From Promethearchaeota archaeon (GTDB taxonomy: Archaea > Asgardarchaeota > Lokiarchaeia > Sigyniarchaeales > SOKP01), in NCBI GenBank assembly GCA_016839705.1, contig JAEOTR010000084.1:1-64000 (forward strand): 64,000 bases of DNA, written 5' to 3'. Shown piece after piece: positions 45,709-54,788 of the stretch (position 1 is the first letter of the stretch; each line of letters opens with the position of its first letter). The notes below the pieces were generated by a model that was given only the letters and a program-made list of their open reading frames with translations, ran no database searches and had not been told where the DNA came from. The position numbers and the translations under genes were made by a program.

Positions 45709-47115
45709 ATGAAATCAATTAATACCATTGAGAACAAATTGAAAATAAGCAATGAAAAATTCATTGAAACAGATCTTCTACCTTTTTTAAGAATTCCTAG
45801 TGAAACTCTTAATAAAGAAGGAATAATAAAGGCTAAAGATTTTATTATTTCCTATCTCTCAGATTTTTGTAAAGAAGTTGAGGAATATCCCGGAAAAATC
45901 AATCCCTTAATCTTAGCTAAAGTTAATGGGAAATCCCAGAAATGCCTATTAATTTATATGATGTATGATACTCAACCAATAAGTCGGGAAAATGAATGGG
46001 TTAGTAACCCATATGAGGCGAGAATTCATATACTCCCTCCTCCTTTGGATGTTATAGGAAACTGTATTATAGCAAGGGGAGCTTACAATTCGAAAACTCC
46101 ACTAATATGCTTTTTAAATATAGTAAAATTACTAAAAAACGAAAATAAGTTACCATTATCACTTCTACTATTATTTGATGGTGAGGAAGAACTTGGTTCT
46201 CCCAGTCTGTTAAAAATGCTTGAGAATAATAAAAATAAGTTTAAAGATTGTATAGATGTGTATTATCCTTCTACAAAACAAAATATTAATGGAAAGCTAA
46301 TTTTAAAGCTTGGTTATAAGGGAATTTTATCTATAACTATAAAAGTGTCGTCTAAAAACAAGGAACCACATTCAGCTTTCAGTGCAATAATTCCCAATCC
46401 CGCAATTGATTTAGTTGCTTTACTAAACGCTATTTATACCAATAATGAATTTTTGATTACTTCCTTGAAAAAGCCTTATAATCTTTCTAAAGAGGAACAT
46501 TTAATTTTTGATAGGTTAATGAAAACACTTGATTTAGAAAAAATTAAGGAAAAAGCAGGGATTTCACATACTCATGAAACTGATCCAAGGAAATTTTTTA
46601 TGAATTACCTATTTAAACCAACATTTAATATTTCGACTTTAAAATCGGGTTTTATGAAAGAAGGAACAAAAAATTTTGTACCTAACGAAGCACTGTGTAA
46701 TATTGATATCAGGTTTGCTCACAAAATACCTGAAAATGTTATATTTAAAGAAATTAAAGAAAAAATCGAAGAATTTTCTCAAACCTCAAAATCTAAAATC
46801 GATGTTATCAAAAATATTGGTTATGAAAGTTCTCGGGTTACAAAAGAATCTAGGCTAGTAAAAAGTCTGATTGAAAGTGCAAAGAACTTAGGAGTTAAAA
46901 CTGAGATCTGGCCGATAAGTGCCGCGGCTGCCCCTTTAACAATAATTCAAAACACTTTAGGACTAAATTATATCACTGGTGGTTTAGGAATAGGAGGATA
47001 TGCTCATTCAGCAAATGAATTTATTCAATATAGTTCCATTATTGATATAAGATTGTTTTATTCCGAATTTCTACAATTATATTCAAGATTTTTGAACGAT
47101 CTAAATTCTACTTAA
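45709..47115 (+). CDS. M20-like peptidase/deacylase with altered metal site
   Basis: 468 residues. Its overall plan is that of the ArgE/DapE/carnosinase family. The first metal motif HxD reads 'YMMYDTQP' (the His is Met), and the DDKG motif reads 'ARGAYNSKTP' (Asp to Asn). The catalytic 'FDGEEELGSPS' and the late 'GGLGIGGYAHSANEF' His are kept. With two ligands lost, dinuclear zinc binding is doubtful. It may be a mononuclear enzyme or a non-catalytic homolog. The dimerisation domain is present in the middle. The substrate is unknown. Confidence 0.85.
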   Translation: MKSINTIENKLKISNEKFIETDLLPFLRIPSETLNKEGIIKAKDFIISYLSDFCKEVEEYPGKINPLILAKVNGKSQKCLLIYMMYDTQPISRENEWVSNPYEARIHILPPPLDVIGNCIIARGAYNSKTPLICFLNIVKLLKNENKLPLSLLLLFDGEEELGSPSLLKMLENNKNKFKDCIDVYYPSTKQNINGKLILKLGYKGILSITIKVSSKNKEPHSAFSAIIPNPAIDLVALLNAIYTNNEFLITSLKKPYNLSKEEHLIFDRLMKTLDLEKIKEKAGISHTHETDPRKFFMNYLFKPTFNISTLKSGFMKEGTKNFVPNEALCNIDIRFAHKIPENVIFKEIKEKIEEFSQTSKSKIDVIKNIGYESSRVTKESRLVKSLIESAKNLGVKTEIWPISAAAAPLTIIQNTLGLNYITGGLGIGGYAHSANEFIQYSSIIDIRLFYSEFLQLYSRFLNDLNST

Positions 47116-47117
47116 TA

Positions 47118-48272
47118 TTAGTGAAATAATCCTGATAAACCTCTAGTTTTTGCCTCAATAGCGATCTCACTACATAATTCGGCACAACAAAAACAGGAGA
47201 TGCATTTATTCCTTAAAAATATAGGAAAATCCCCTTCTTTAAATTCTATAGCTGCAGCGGGACAATTTTGAGCACATTCGCCACATTTGATACATTTCGC
47301 TTTTAATAATTTGGGAAATTTTTTATATATTTTATATCCGATATGTCCGGTCATATAAGCAATAAAACTTGTAAAAGTACCTCCAGGTACTTTAAATTTA
47401 GGAACTTGTTTCTTCGCTTCTTCTAAAGACACCCCTAAAATTTCAATTTCTTCTACATTTCCAATGCCTAAACCTCTTTCCATGGCATTTTTAAGATGAG
47501 GAACACTACTCGGTTTTATCTTCCCTATTTCCATGGCAACTATATCTAAAGCTAATTCATCTGTCCCAACCAATATCAAATCCCAATCTACCATTTTCCC
47601 TCCTCCAGGGCCCATGGATCCTTCCATTATATTCTGTAAATCATAGACAGTAAATCGCTTTTGTTTATTTTTTACTACCCATGAAAAATTATCCGCGAGA
47701 ACTTCCCCGAATTGTTTTGCTGTTTTTCCATACAAATGATAATTAGCTTTTAAACCTCCCGGTATAATACCCCAATAATTCTTTATTGCCCCCGTCATCG
47801 TTGCTTCTATATGGGATTTTAAGCGTGGAAGATTAATCAATATATCACATTCTTTAACTGCTCTAGCAACACGTATTTCTTTTAAACTAGAGGCTCCTTC
47901 AATTTTCTCAATTATAGGTTTATTAGCTTCAAAGTTAATAAAATTTATTCCATGAACTTCGCATAGGTCATAAATTCCAATTTCCTTCGCGACATCAGAA
48001 CCGAATTTTTCAGATTGGCCTGGTGAATCTCCTAAATACACATTACTCATCGGAACACCAACCTCTTTGAGATAAGAAATTACACCTTCAACAAACGCAG
48101 GTTGAGTACACGCATCTTTTTTTGATGTTAATAAATTTGGTTTTAGGAGAATTTTTTCTGATTGTGTAATATCAAAACCTAAGTCATTTTCTATTAATTT
48201 TATTGCACTTATTACTGCTTCGGGAATTGTTTCAAATTCTTTAACATTTACAATACTAATTTTTGTTGACAT
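47118..48272 (-). CDS. DUF362 protein with C-terminal 2x[4Fe-4S] ferredoxin domain
   Basis: 384 residues from the second of two adjacent starts (GTG 48275, ATG 48272). The DUF362 part contains 'KPNLLTSKKDACTQPAFVEG', 'GDSPGQSEKFG' and 'INLPRLKSH', a family of uncharacterised iron-sulfur proteins common in anaerobes. The end has two clusters: 'CIKCGECAQNCPAAAIEF' and 'CISCFCCAELCSEIAIE' near residues 328-375. Probably an electron-transfer or maturation protein in the cytoplasm. No redox enzyme is adjacent. Confidence 0.92.
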   Translation of the reverse strand: MSTKISIVNVKEFETIPEAVISAIKLIENDLGFDITQSEKILLKPNLLTSKKDACTQPAFVEGVISYLKEVGVPMSNVYLGDSPGQSEKFGSDVAKEIGIYDLCEVHGINFINFEANKPIIEKIEGASSLKEIRVARAVKECDILINLPRLKSHIEATMTGAIKNYWGIIPGGLKANYHLYGKTAKQFGEVLADNFSWVVKNKQKRFTVYDLQNIMEGSMGPGGGKMVDWDLILVGTDELALDIVAMEIGKIKPSSVPHLKNAMERGLGIGNVEEIEILGVSLEEAKKQVPKFKVPGGTFTSFIAYMTGHIGYKIYKKFPKLLKAKCIKCGECAQNCPAAAIEFKEGDFPIFLRNKCISCFCCAELCSEIAIEAKTRGLSGLFH

Positions 48273-48480
48273 CACTTATCAAATTTGAAAGTCAAGTAAA
48301 AAATTAAAACCTGATCCTTACCCATTGGTATTTTTTCATAGTTAATATGATGTGTTTGTATTCCTTAATTTCAGATACCAATTATTTTTAAGAATTGAAT
48401 ATATTATATTTTAAAAAAACAACAACAATTTTTATTCAATTCTACAGTTAAACCCAGATAGGTCAATTAATATTAATTAA

Positions 48481-48487
48481 AAGGTGA
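48481..48487 (+). promoter_or_regulatory. Shine-Dalgarno site of a small GTPase (ATT start)
   Basis: AAGGTGA, 9 bases before an in-frame ATT at 48497. The next in-frame ATG is inside the GTPase domain, beyond the P-loop and switch regions, so the true start must be at or near this ATT. Confidence 0.75.
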
Positions 48488-48496
48488 AGATATAGT

Positions 48497-49036
48497 ATTC
48501 CGTCTAGTGATCTAACGTATAAAGTCTGTATTTTCGGTGATGGTGGTGTCGGGAAAACCACGTTAATTGGACGTTATTTAACCGGTGTATTTCAAAGTAA
48601 TTCGGAAATTACTATAGGAGTCGACTTTCATATTAAGAGATTAGAGATTCAGGATAAACGAGTCACATTACAAATCTGGGATTTTGCTGGTGAGGACAGG
48701 TTTAGATTTTTATTACCCAGTTATGTACTTGGTGCTTCAGGTGGAATTTTCATGTATGATATAACTCGTTATAGTTCACTTAAGAATTTTCAAGATTGGT
48801 TATATATTTTTAAACAAGGCTATAAGGGGCCAATTGCTCAAATACCTATCATAATGGTCGGAAGTAAATTAGATCTGGAATATAAAAGAGCTGTTTCTAG
48901 GAAAGACGCATATGAACTGGCAAAACAAAATGATTTATTTGGATATATTGAATGTTCCTCTAAAAATGGTCAAAATGTAGAAGAAGTTTTTGCTGAAATT
49001 GCTAGGTTGATGATGAAGAATACTAAAAATGATTAA
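48497..49036 (+). CDS. Rab-like small GTPase with ATT start
   Basis: 179 residues if begun at ATT 48497: 'PSSDLTYKVCIFGDGGVGKT' (G1 near 13-21), then G2 in 'EITIGVDFH' and G3 'WDFAGEDRF' near 63 (Glu where Gln61 is usual, as in many Lokiarchaeal GTPases). G4 is 'GSKLDLEYK' near 122 and G5 'CSSKNGQNVEEVF' near 155. The ordinary start (ATG 48752) would leave out the P-loop. No C-terminal cysteine is present. It is a single gene, unlinked to the other GTPases. Confidence 0.88.
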   Translation: MPSSDLTYKVCIFGDGGVGKTTLIGRYLTGVFQSNSEITIGVDFHIKRLEIQDKRVTLQIWDFAGEDRFRFLLPSYVLGASGGIFMYDITRYSSLKNFQDWLYIFKQGYKGPIAQIPIIMVGSKLDLEYKRAVSRKDAYELAKQNDLFGYIECSSKNGQNVEEVFAEIARLMMKNTKND

Positions 49037-49067
49037 ATCTAAACCTGAAAAAATAAATCTTCACGAA

Positions 49068-49904
49068 TCAATTGCTCTTATAGATTTCTCCTAAATTTTC
49101 TAAAACTAAATCTGGGATAAGATTATTATCAAATTTACTCTCCTTGTTTTTGACCTCTTCAATCATTTCTCTTGTGACAACCCCTGTCAAAACTGCTATT
49201 GACATAATCCCCACCCTGTTTCCCGCTAGAATATCGGTATTTAATCGATCTCCAAAAATGCATGCTTGTTCAGGAGGGATTTGAGTATCCTGCAAAATTA
49301 ATTCTATACCAAAAGGTTCAGGTTTCCCAAATACCCTAATTGGATTTTGTCCTGTACAAGTAATCAAAGCATTCACCATTGAACCCGCTCCCGGTTTAAA
49401 ACCTCTAGCAACTGGTAAGGTAGAATCTGCATTTGTTGCATAAAATTGCGCTCTTCCCTCTAAGATACATTTTTGAGCAATCGATAATTTCTCATAGGTA
49501 AAATCTCTATCTAGTCCGACTATTACAAAATCGATATCCTCAATTGACGGATTAGTTTGGACTCTGTGACCCGCAAGTTCTAGTTCTTCTCTTAATCCAT
49601 TTTCCCCAATTACATAAATATTTGCATTCTTCTTTAATTTTGTGATTTCAGCAGACGCAATTGAGGCGCTGGTGTAAAAATCAGTTCTCTCACTCGAAAT
49701 TTTAAAACTTTTCAGTCTCTCAACGTAGGCTTGCCGTGAAATTGTGGAATTATTAGAGTTATATACTACCTTGATAGAGAGATTTTTAAGCTCATTTATG
49801 ATCTTATCAACATTTTGGATTAATTTATTTCCACGGTACACAACCCCATCAAGATCAAAAATAGCCAGTCTGATTTGTTTTAATGAGTCTATAAATTCTC
49901 GCAT
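49068..49904 (-). CDS. HAD-IIA family phosphatase (NagD-like)
   Basis: 278 residues. 'AIFDLDGVVYRGNKL' is motif I with the subclass IIA 'YRG' signature. Motif II is 'VVYNSNNST' and the cap region starts 'IYVIGENGLREELE'. Motif III is the Lys of 'RVFGKPEPFGIELI' and motif IV 'IFGDRLNTDILAG'. The family covers phosphoglycolate, p-nitrophenyl and nucleotide phosphatases. The length fits. It is a single gene. Confidence 0.92.
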   Translation of the reverse strand: MREFIDSLKQIRLAIFDLDGVVYRGNKLIQNVDKIINELKNLSIKVVYNSNNSTISRQAYVERLKSFKISSERTDFYTSASIASAEITKLKKNANIYVIGENGLREELELAGHRVQTNPSIEDIDFVIVGLDRDFTYEKLSIAQKCILEGRAQFYATNADSTLPVARGFKPGAGSMVNALITCTGQNPIRVFGKPEPFGIELILQDTQIPPEQACIFGDRLNTDILAGNRVGIMSIAVLTGVVTREMIEEVKNKESKFDNNLIPDLVLENLGEIYKSN

Positions 49905-49939
49905 GGTTTTAAATTAGATAAATATTTTTTAAGATGTTT

Positions 49940-51094
49940 CTACCAGCCTACTGGCAATCCTAGTAATAATATAAAAAGCTGGATACCAATAGGGATGAAA
50001 ATTGGGTTTAAAAGATTATCCGCTGTAAATTTGGGAAAGTAATCTGTTATAAAAAATATAACTGCCCCAATTATTGCGTATATTGGTCCTACAAGGATTA
50101 AGCCTATTAAATACGCTACAATCATGCCTGCAAGAAAACCTTCTATGGATTTTTTATCTTTACTCCTTACCTTGACTTTATGTTTTCCGTATTTTCTACC
50201 AATTAACGCAGCAGCAGCATCCGATAGACAGGCAATAAGAATCCCCGAAAATACCGCTTTTATATGAACTAAATTTACCATATAGAGCATGTATGAAAAA
50301 ACAAAACCTGTAATTATATAAATTTGCGGTCCAGCAGCATTTCTTTCCTTTTTTCTTAACATGGATTTTGTTAAAAAGTTAAAGACTGAATACTCTGGTC
50401 CCCAAAAAATTCTGATTAAATCTGAGATTATAGCAAATATTAACGCTCCAATCAGCGCCATCATTGTAAGGTAAACAACTGCGAAATAATTGGATATTGG
50501 GTCTCCAATCGTAAATGGAAATAAGGTTAAATCCCCCCATATAAGGTTATACGCAGGTTCGATATTATGTATTAATTCAATCACTCCATCGCTTATTATC
50601 CGTGTAACAGGGTACATAAAAGGTAATCCAAAATAAGCTAACACTAGTAAAAGTCCTGTTAAATGAAAACTTTTTCTTATATACTCCATTCTCATAGTAA
50701 TTTCTTCTCCGTATTGGTTCTCTTTTGTCATTCTTTCAACGTATCTTCTTAACAGTGGTTTTTCCCCTTCTTCAATAATTACTCCATCGTCTTCTCTATT
50801 CATTTTCTTTTTTACTCTTTTGATCAAGAAAGAAAAAATAAAGTTTACGAGTAAAATAATACCGATCCACCATACCATAAATCCATTATAAGGATAAACA
50901 AAAAATCTTACAAGAGAATTATAATATCCAAAAATCAAGAAACAAATACCACTTAAAATAGAGGAAATCCCACCATACCGATTGCCTAATTTATATCCCC
51001 TTTTCCCTATAAAAAACATTAAAAGGGCTAAAATGAAAAATGTGAGAGATAAAGTAACATTGTAAGCTTCACCAATAGCAGTCCAGTAATCCAT
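49940..51094 (-). CDS. CTP-type lipid kinase / dolichol kinase-like membrane protein
   Basis: 384 residues with about ten membrane helices. The C-terminal part shows the CTP-transferase/dolichol kinase signature: 'ACLSDAAAALIGRKYGKHKV' and 'DKKSIEGFLAGM' near residues 280-325. This is the pattern of Sec59/DGK1/VTE5-type enzymes, which phosphorylate polyprenols, diacylglycerol or phytol with CTP. In an archaeon the substrate may be an isoprenoid alcohol. The N-terminal ~100 residues are an extra membrane domain. Confidence 0.82.
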   Translation of the reverse strand: MDYWTAIGEAYNVTLSLTFFILALLMFFIGKRGYKLGNRYGGISSILSGICFLIFGYYNSLVRFFVYPYNGFMVWWIGIILLVNFIFSFLIKRVKKKMNREDDGVIIEEGEKPLLRRYVERMTKENQYGEEITMRMEYIRKSFHLTGLLLVLAYFGLPFMYPVTRIISDGVIELIHNIEPAYNLIWGDLTLFPFTIGDPISNYFAVVYLTMMALIGALIFAIISDLIRIFWGPEYSVFNFLTKSMLRKKERNAAGPQIYIITGFVFSYMLYMVNLVHIKAVFSGILIACLSDAAAALIGRKYGKHKVKVRSKDKKSIEGFLAGMIVAYLIGLILVGPIYAIIGAVIFFITDYFPKFTADNLLNPIFIPIGIQLFILLLGLPVGW

Positions 51095-51440
51095 ATCTAA
51101 TCACCAAAAGAATGGTATTAATTAATTTAATAATTCACAATCTAATAATTATTCTTTGATTTCAGAATAAAATTAAAATAGAGGTAAAGAAAATCATTGA
51201 TAACCATTTATTATCTAAATTTTGAAAAAAGGATTATCCTAAGTTCTTAAAAGGTATATCCTCTTCTAAATCATTACAATACAAAAATTTCAAAACTAAA
51301 TTAATAAAGAACTAATAATATATTTTATTAGAGAATAAGTAATACAAAAAAATAAATAAAATTAAAATAAGTTAATTATAACTAGTATATTATAATTTTT
51401 TCTATCTCTAAATCGATTTTAATACTAAATAACAGGTAAA
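51095..51440. other. AT-rich intergenic region
   Basis: About 345 bases between divergent genes. AT-rich, with short poly-A and poly-T runs and several TATA-like stretches (for example near 51362-51395). No gene, RNA or inverted repeat of note. Confidence 0.5.
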
Positions 51441-51818
51441 ATGATGGGAATAGAGCCAACTACAGAGAATCTTGACGAAATTTTAAAGAAACTTTTAGCT
51501 GCTATGCCAGAAGTTAGAGCCGCAGCGATAGTTTCTGCAGAAGGGCTACCCATTGCATCTGCGCTACCTCAAGGAGTTGATGAAACAAGAATTGCGGCAA
51601 TGACTGCTGCGTTGCTCTCCTTAGCCGAAAGGGCAGTTATCGAGATGGATAAAGGTGAATTCTCAGAATTATACGTAAAGGGAACCGATGGATATCTTCT
51701 AGTCATGGAAGCAGGTCCCAACGCAGTATTAACGGTCTCTACTACGAAAGATGTAAGGTTAGGTTTAATTTTTCTGGATTGTAAGCGTACTTGCGAAAAA
51801 ATCGCTAAGTTAATTTAG
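51441..51818 (+). CDS. Roadblock/LC7 (MglB-like) protein
   Basis: 125 residues. The first helix is 'NLDEILKKLLAAMPEVR', the strand 'AAAIVSAEGLPIASALPQGV' has the invariant Gly, and the long helix is 'AAMTAALLSLAERAVIEM'. The strands 'YLLVMEAGPNAVLTVSTTKD' follow. It is the compact bacterial/archaeal roadblock type that binds small GTPases (MglB-like). A second ATG at 51444 is an equal start choice. The next gene, a YCII protein, is 98 bases downstream. Confidence 0.9.
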   Translation: MMGIEPTTENLDEILKKLLAAMPEVRAAAIVSAEGLPIASALPQGVDETRIAAMTAALLSLAERAVIEMDKGEFSELYVKGTDGYLLVMEAGPNAVLTVSTTKDVRLGLIFLDCKRTCEKIAKLI

Positions 51819-51916
51819 ATTAATTCTTACTCTATTACTGAGATTTTTTATTTATCACTTAGTGATATTTGTTATCCTAAGAGGTTTCTAAAGAAATTAA
51901 GAAATGTAAATCAATA

Positions 51917-52225
51917 ATGCCGAAAAAGAATCATTTTTATGCTATTATAAGACCTTATCGTAAAGATTTTATTACAAGACCGAATGAAGAAGAGGAAAAA
52001 ATCATGATTGATCATTTAAACTATCTAAAATCTTTGATGAATCAGAAGAAACTATATCTAGCCGGTCCAACATTAATCGCGGAGGATCCTTTTGGTGTAG
52101 TGATCTTTGAAACAGAAAATGCAGATGAGGCAAAATCCTTACTTGAAAACGATCCTTCAGTAAAAGCAGGAATACAGAAAATAGCAGACTTTAGGCCTAT
52201 TAGATTATCATTAATAAGAAAGTAA
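51917..52225 (+). CDS. YCII-family protein
   Basis: 102 residues. It shows the YCII pattern: an N-terminal strand 'HFYAIIRPYRKDF', a helix 'EEEKIMIDHLNYLKSLM', 'LYLAGPTL' (the conserved Gly) and 'GVVIFETENADEAKSLLEND'. The possible catalytic His and Asp of the family are H36 (in 'IDHLNYL') and the Asp of 'ENDPSV'. Ferredoxin-like fold of unsettled function. It stands behind the roadblock gene. Confidence 0.85.
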   Translation: MPKKNHFYAIIRPYRKDFITRPNEEEEKIMIDHLNYLKSLMNQKKLYLAGPTLIAEDPFGVVIFETENADEAKSLLENDPSVKAGIQKIADFRPIRLSLIRK

Positions 52226-52245
52226 TCTGTATTATAAATTTAATA

Positions 52246-53049
52246 TTAAAGGTTCAACTCTTTTATTGCGTCTTCTACTTCATAACCTTTTTGAACTATT
52301 AGATATAATGCTCTTACAAATTTTGTGGGATCATCTGCTTGAAAAACGTTTCTCCCAAATGCTACTCCAGCGCCTCCTACTTCAATTGATTGTTTTGTGA
52401 TTTCTAATATGTCTTTAATTCCTGACTTTTCTCCCCCTGCTATTATTACTGGTGCCATACAACCCTCAACAACTTCTTTAAACGAATCAGGATCTCCCGT
52501 CCAATTAGTTTTAACAATATCTGCTCCCAATTCGGCTGCAACTCTTGCGGCAATCTTTACTACTTCGACGTCTTGTTCATTTTCTATATTTTCACCTCTC
52601 GGATACATCATGGCAATAAGCGGCATACCAAGATCACGACATTCCCTTGATACCCCTCCTAGTATCTCAAGCATTTCAGGATCTGATTTTGTACCAACGT
52701 TGATATGAATCGATACTCCATCTGCTCCAAATTTGACTGCTTCTAAAACCGTATTTACAAGAACTTTATAATTTGAATCGGGGCTTAAAGATGTCGAACC
52801 AGATAAATGAAGAATTAATCCTATATCTGGTCCATACCCTCTATGAGCGTATAAAGGTATACCTACATGCCCCAAAATTGCATTAGCTCCACCTAATGCA
52901 ATCTTATTTACTACTTCTCCTAAGTTTTTTTCAATTCCCTTAATTGGTCCTAAAGTTAGACCGTGATCCATGGGGATGATGATTGATTTTTTAGTTTCTC
53001 GATTAATTATCCTTTCCAATCTAATTTTTTTACCAATATAGCCAGACAA
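52246..53049 (-). CDS. DhnA-type class I aldolase / ADH synthase
   Basis: 267 residues from TTG 53049, which follows GAGGGA. Starts further upstream would add about 40 hydrophobic residues not seen in the family. 'GKKIRLERIINRETKKSI' and 'IPMDHGLTLGPIKG' open the barrel, 'HINVG' and 'MMYPRGENI' follow, and 'IVKTNWTGDP' has the Schiff-base Lys. 'APVIIAGGEKS' is the phosphate site. The pattern fits archaeal fructose-bisphosphate aldolase (DhnA) and 2-amino-3,7-dideoxy-D-threo-hept-6-ulosonate synthase; 'KIRLERI' at the N-terminus leans to the latter, which feeds archaeal aromatic amino acid synthesis. Confidence 0.88.
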   Translation of the reverse strand: MSGYIGKKIRLERIINRETKKSIIIPMDHGLTLGPIKGIEKNLGEVVNKIALGGANAILGHVGIPLYAHRGYGPDIGLILHLSGSTSLSPDSNYKVLVNTVLEAVKFGADGVSIHINVGTKSDPEMLEILGGVSRECRDLGMPLIAMMYPRGENIENEQDVEVVKIAARVAAELGADIVKTNWTGDPDSFKEVVEGCMAPVIIAGGEKSGIKDILEITKQSIEVGGAGVAFGRNVFQADDPTKFVRALYLIVQKGYEVEDAIKELNL

Positions 53050-53268
53050 GCTTAAAATTCCCTCATTTTTTATTTTAATTAAAATTATTTGACTAAATAG
53101 AATATTAGAAAATACCTTTAATAATTCTTTCAAACACTCTAAATATTTCTTTAAGCACAAAACCACAAACTATTAATTTTTTCTTTCATATAATAAAATA
53201 CAAAACTTCGTTTTGCTTCATTATACAAACAGTTTAGCAAATATATCATTATCAATTAATTTTTGAAC

Positions 53269-53273
53269 AGGTG
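53269..53273 (+). promoter_or_regulatory. Shine-Dalgarno site of rpo7 (ATC start)
   Basis: AGGTG, 6 bases before ATC at 53280. The GTG inside this site (53271) is in frame with rpo7, but used as a start it would have no SD of its own and would add three residues before the conserved N-terminus. Confidence 0.65.
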
Positions 53274-53279
53274 TTTAAT

Positions 53280-53882
53280 ATCTTTAAACTTTTTACAATT
53301 GAAGGAAAAATTGAGATACCACCATTTCTTTTTGACCAGGAAAAGAGTGTAAGTGCCAGAATAATCTTAAGTGAAGATTATGAAGGCATTATCACAAGAG
53401 ACTTTGGATTTATTATTGCTGTTGTTGATGTTATAAATGTTGGAATGGGAATAATTATTCCAGGGAATGCTAATACGTTCCATGAGGTTGAATTTACGAT
53501 CCTTACATTTAAACCAATTGTTTCAGAAGTAGTTGAAGGAACTGTAGTTGAAATTGTGGATTTTGGCTCTTTCATTCGTTTAGGTCCTTTGGACGGTTTG
53601 GTTCATGTATCTCAAATTTGTGATGATTATATTTCTTACGAACAAGTAGGGAATAGATTTATCGGTAAGGAAACTGGAAAGATCCTTGAAGTAAATGATC
53701 AAGTAAGAGCAAAAATTATTGCAGTCTCTTTAGGAACAGGAAGAAGTGGAAAGCTTGGATTGACGATGCGTCAGAGGTATTTGGGAAAGGAAGAATGGAT
53801 TGAAAATGATCTCGAGGAAGATATTACTAACCAACAAACCGATCAAACAAAAGTTGATGAAGAAGAAAGTGCAACTGAATGA
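53280..53882 (+). CDS. rpo7: RNA polymerase subunit Rpo7 (RpoE1/Rpb7)
   Basis: 200 residues from ATC: 'FKLFTIEGKIEIPPFLF' is the Rpb7 start ('M-F/Y-x-L-x-x-I-x-x-x-I-R-I-P-P'). The N-terminal RNP domain is followed by an S1 domain ('EGTVVEIVDFGSFIRLGPLD' near 83 and 'DGLVHVSQI'). It has an acidic tail. Subunit of the Rpo4/7 stalk. The alternative GTG at 53271 is the SD core itself. Spt4 follows after 34 bases. Confidence 0.93.
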   Translation: MFKLFTIEGKIEIPPFLFDQEKSVSARIILSEDYEGIITRDFGFIIAVVDVINVGMGIIIPGNANTFHEVEFTILTFKPIVSEVVEGTVVEIVDFGSFIRLGPLDGLVHVSQICDDYISYEQVGNRFIGKETGKILEVNDQVRAKIIAVSLGTGRSGKLGLTMRQRYLGKEEWIENDLEEDITNQQTDQTKVDEEESATE

Positions 53883-53916
53883 TTAGTTAAAAAAAAACGA
53901 GGTTCAAGGTGAGGAT

Positions 53917-54105
53917 ATGAAAGAGAGAGCGTGCAAAAACTGTCATTTGATAACCAAGAACGAAACAGTTTGTCCTAAATGCAAAACCCACACTTTAAGT
54001 GAGGATTATACAGGCGAGGTTATAATCATAAATCCTAAAGAATCGAAATTTGCTGCTCATTTGAAAGTGCACTACCCCGGTAAGTACGCTTTAAGAGTAC
54101 GTTAA
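53917..54105 (+). CDS. spt4: Transcription elongation factor Spt4 (RpoE2)
   Basis: 62 residues. Zinc-binding 'CKNCHLIT...CPKC' (C6, C9, C19, C22) is followed by 'SEDYTGEVIIINPKESKFA', the conserved Spt4 core. It partners Spt5 in processive elongation. The ATG follows AAGGTGAGGAT, a good SD. It sits between rpo7 and the dephospho-CoA kinase gene, the usual archaeal order. Confidence 0.95.
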   Translation: MKERACKNCHLITKNETVCPKCKTHTLSEDYTGEVIIINPKESKFAAHLKVHYPGKYALRVR

Positions 54106-54159
54106 GCTTATAACCCATTTTAGTTATCATATTTTCCTATATAATAAAACTTGATTTTC

Positions 54160-54744
54160 ATGAACGATAATCTAAAGGTTCCAAAGAGAACTCGGAGATC
54201 ATTTGCACAACCACTGGATATGCTAATCGCTGGGAGTCGAGAAGATACTATCCCCCAAGTCGAAAATATGTTTAGAGATCTTCTACAACTTGGGAGATCA
54301 TTAAACTTTTATATAGTTGGGGATATTGTTGCCCAAGATTTCTTATCAAACTCATTTTTAAAGTCATTCATTAAAATCTGTGTTATAGATGAAAAAACTC
54401 AGAGGAACCAAATTAATATCGAGTATGGAGGTTTTTTTGAAGTAGAAATTGAATTAACCAATCCAGCAGGTTCAATTAATAAGGAGAGTTGGGAAATTTT
54501 TCGAACATCTATAGCTTCGAATAAAAGAACATTGATAAAAGTAACGGAAGGAGAGGAAGATTTGCTAATTCTTCCTCTAATAGATGAACTCCCCCTTGAT
54601 GATCGAGGACATTTTGCTTTTTATGGTCAACCTCCTATTACTGATTCCCGTTTTATTATTCCCGAAGGGATTGTCATTGTAAATGTTGATAAGAATATTA
54701 AAGAAAAGGTAAAGAGAGCTTTAGCGGTTATGGATTCGATTTGA
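54160..54744 (+). CDS. GTP-dependent dephospho-CoA kinase (DUF359 family)
   Basis: 194 residues. 'GRSLNFYIVGDIVAQDFLSN' near 40-60 and 'INIEYGGFFEVEIELTNPAG' are typical of the DUF359 family. So is 'LIKVTEGEEDLLILPLIDEL' with the 'GEEDLL' motif near 130. 'FYGQPPI' is near 155. Members of this family phosphorylate dephospho-CoA with GTP in archaea. It starts at ATG 54160 rather than TTG 54151. Its place after spt4 matches other archaea. Confidence 0.9.
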   Translation: MNDNLKVPKRTRRSFAQPLDMLIAGSREDTIPQVENMFRDLLQLGRSLNFYIVGDIVAQDFLSNSFLKSFIKICVIDEKTQRNQINIEYGGFFEVEIELTNPAGSINKESWEIFRTSIASNKRTLIKVTEGEEDLLILPLIDELPLDDRGHFAFYGQPPITDSRFIIPEGIVIVNVDKNIKEKVKRALAVMDSI

Positions 54745-54779
54745 GGATTCGAGTTTATTTCTTCCTCTTTTATTTGAAG

Positions 54780-54788
54780 CTTTATACT
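54780..54788 (+). promoter_or_regulatory. Possible TATA box upstream of rps24e
   Basis: CTTTATACT preceded by GAAG is a plausible BRE+TATA about 110 bases before rps24e, so the transcript would have a leader of some 85 bases. The evidence is only the sequence resemblance. Confidence 0.3.

Noticed and set aside
48752-49036. 94-residue GTPase fragment starting at ATG 48752
   Set aside because: The upstream frame holds an intact P-loop, switch I and switch II with a good SD and ATT start; the fragment is an artefact of start-codon rules.
52246-53166. Longer aldolase form starting at 53166
   Set aside because: The extra ~40 residues are hydrophobic, absent from the family and read through promoter-like AT-rich DNA; TTG 53049 after GAGGGA gives the family length.
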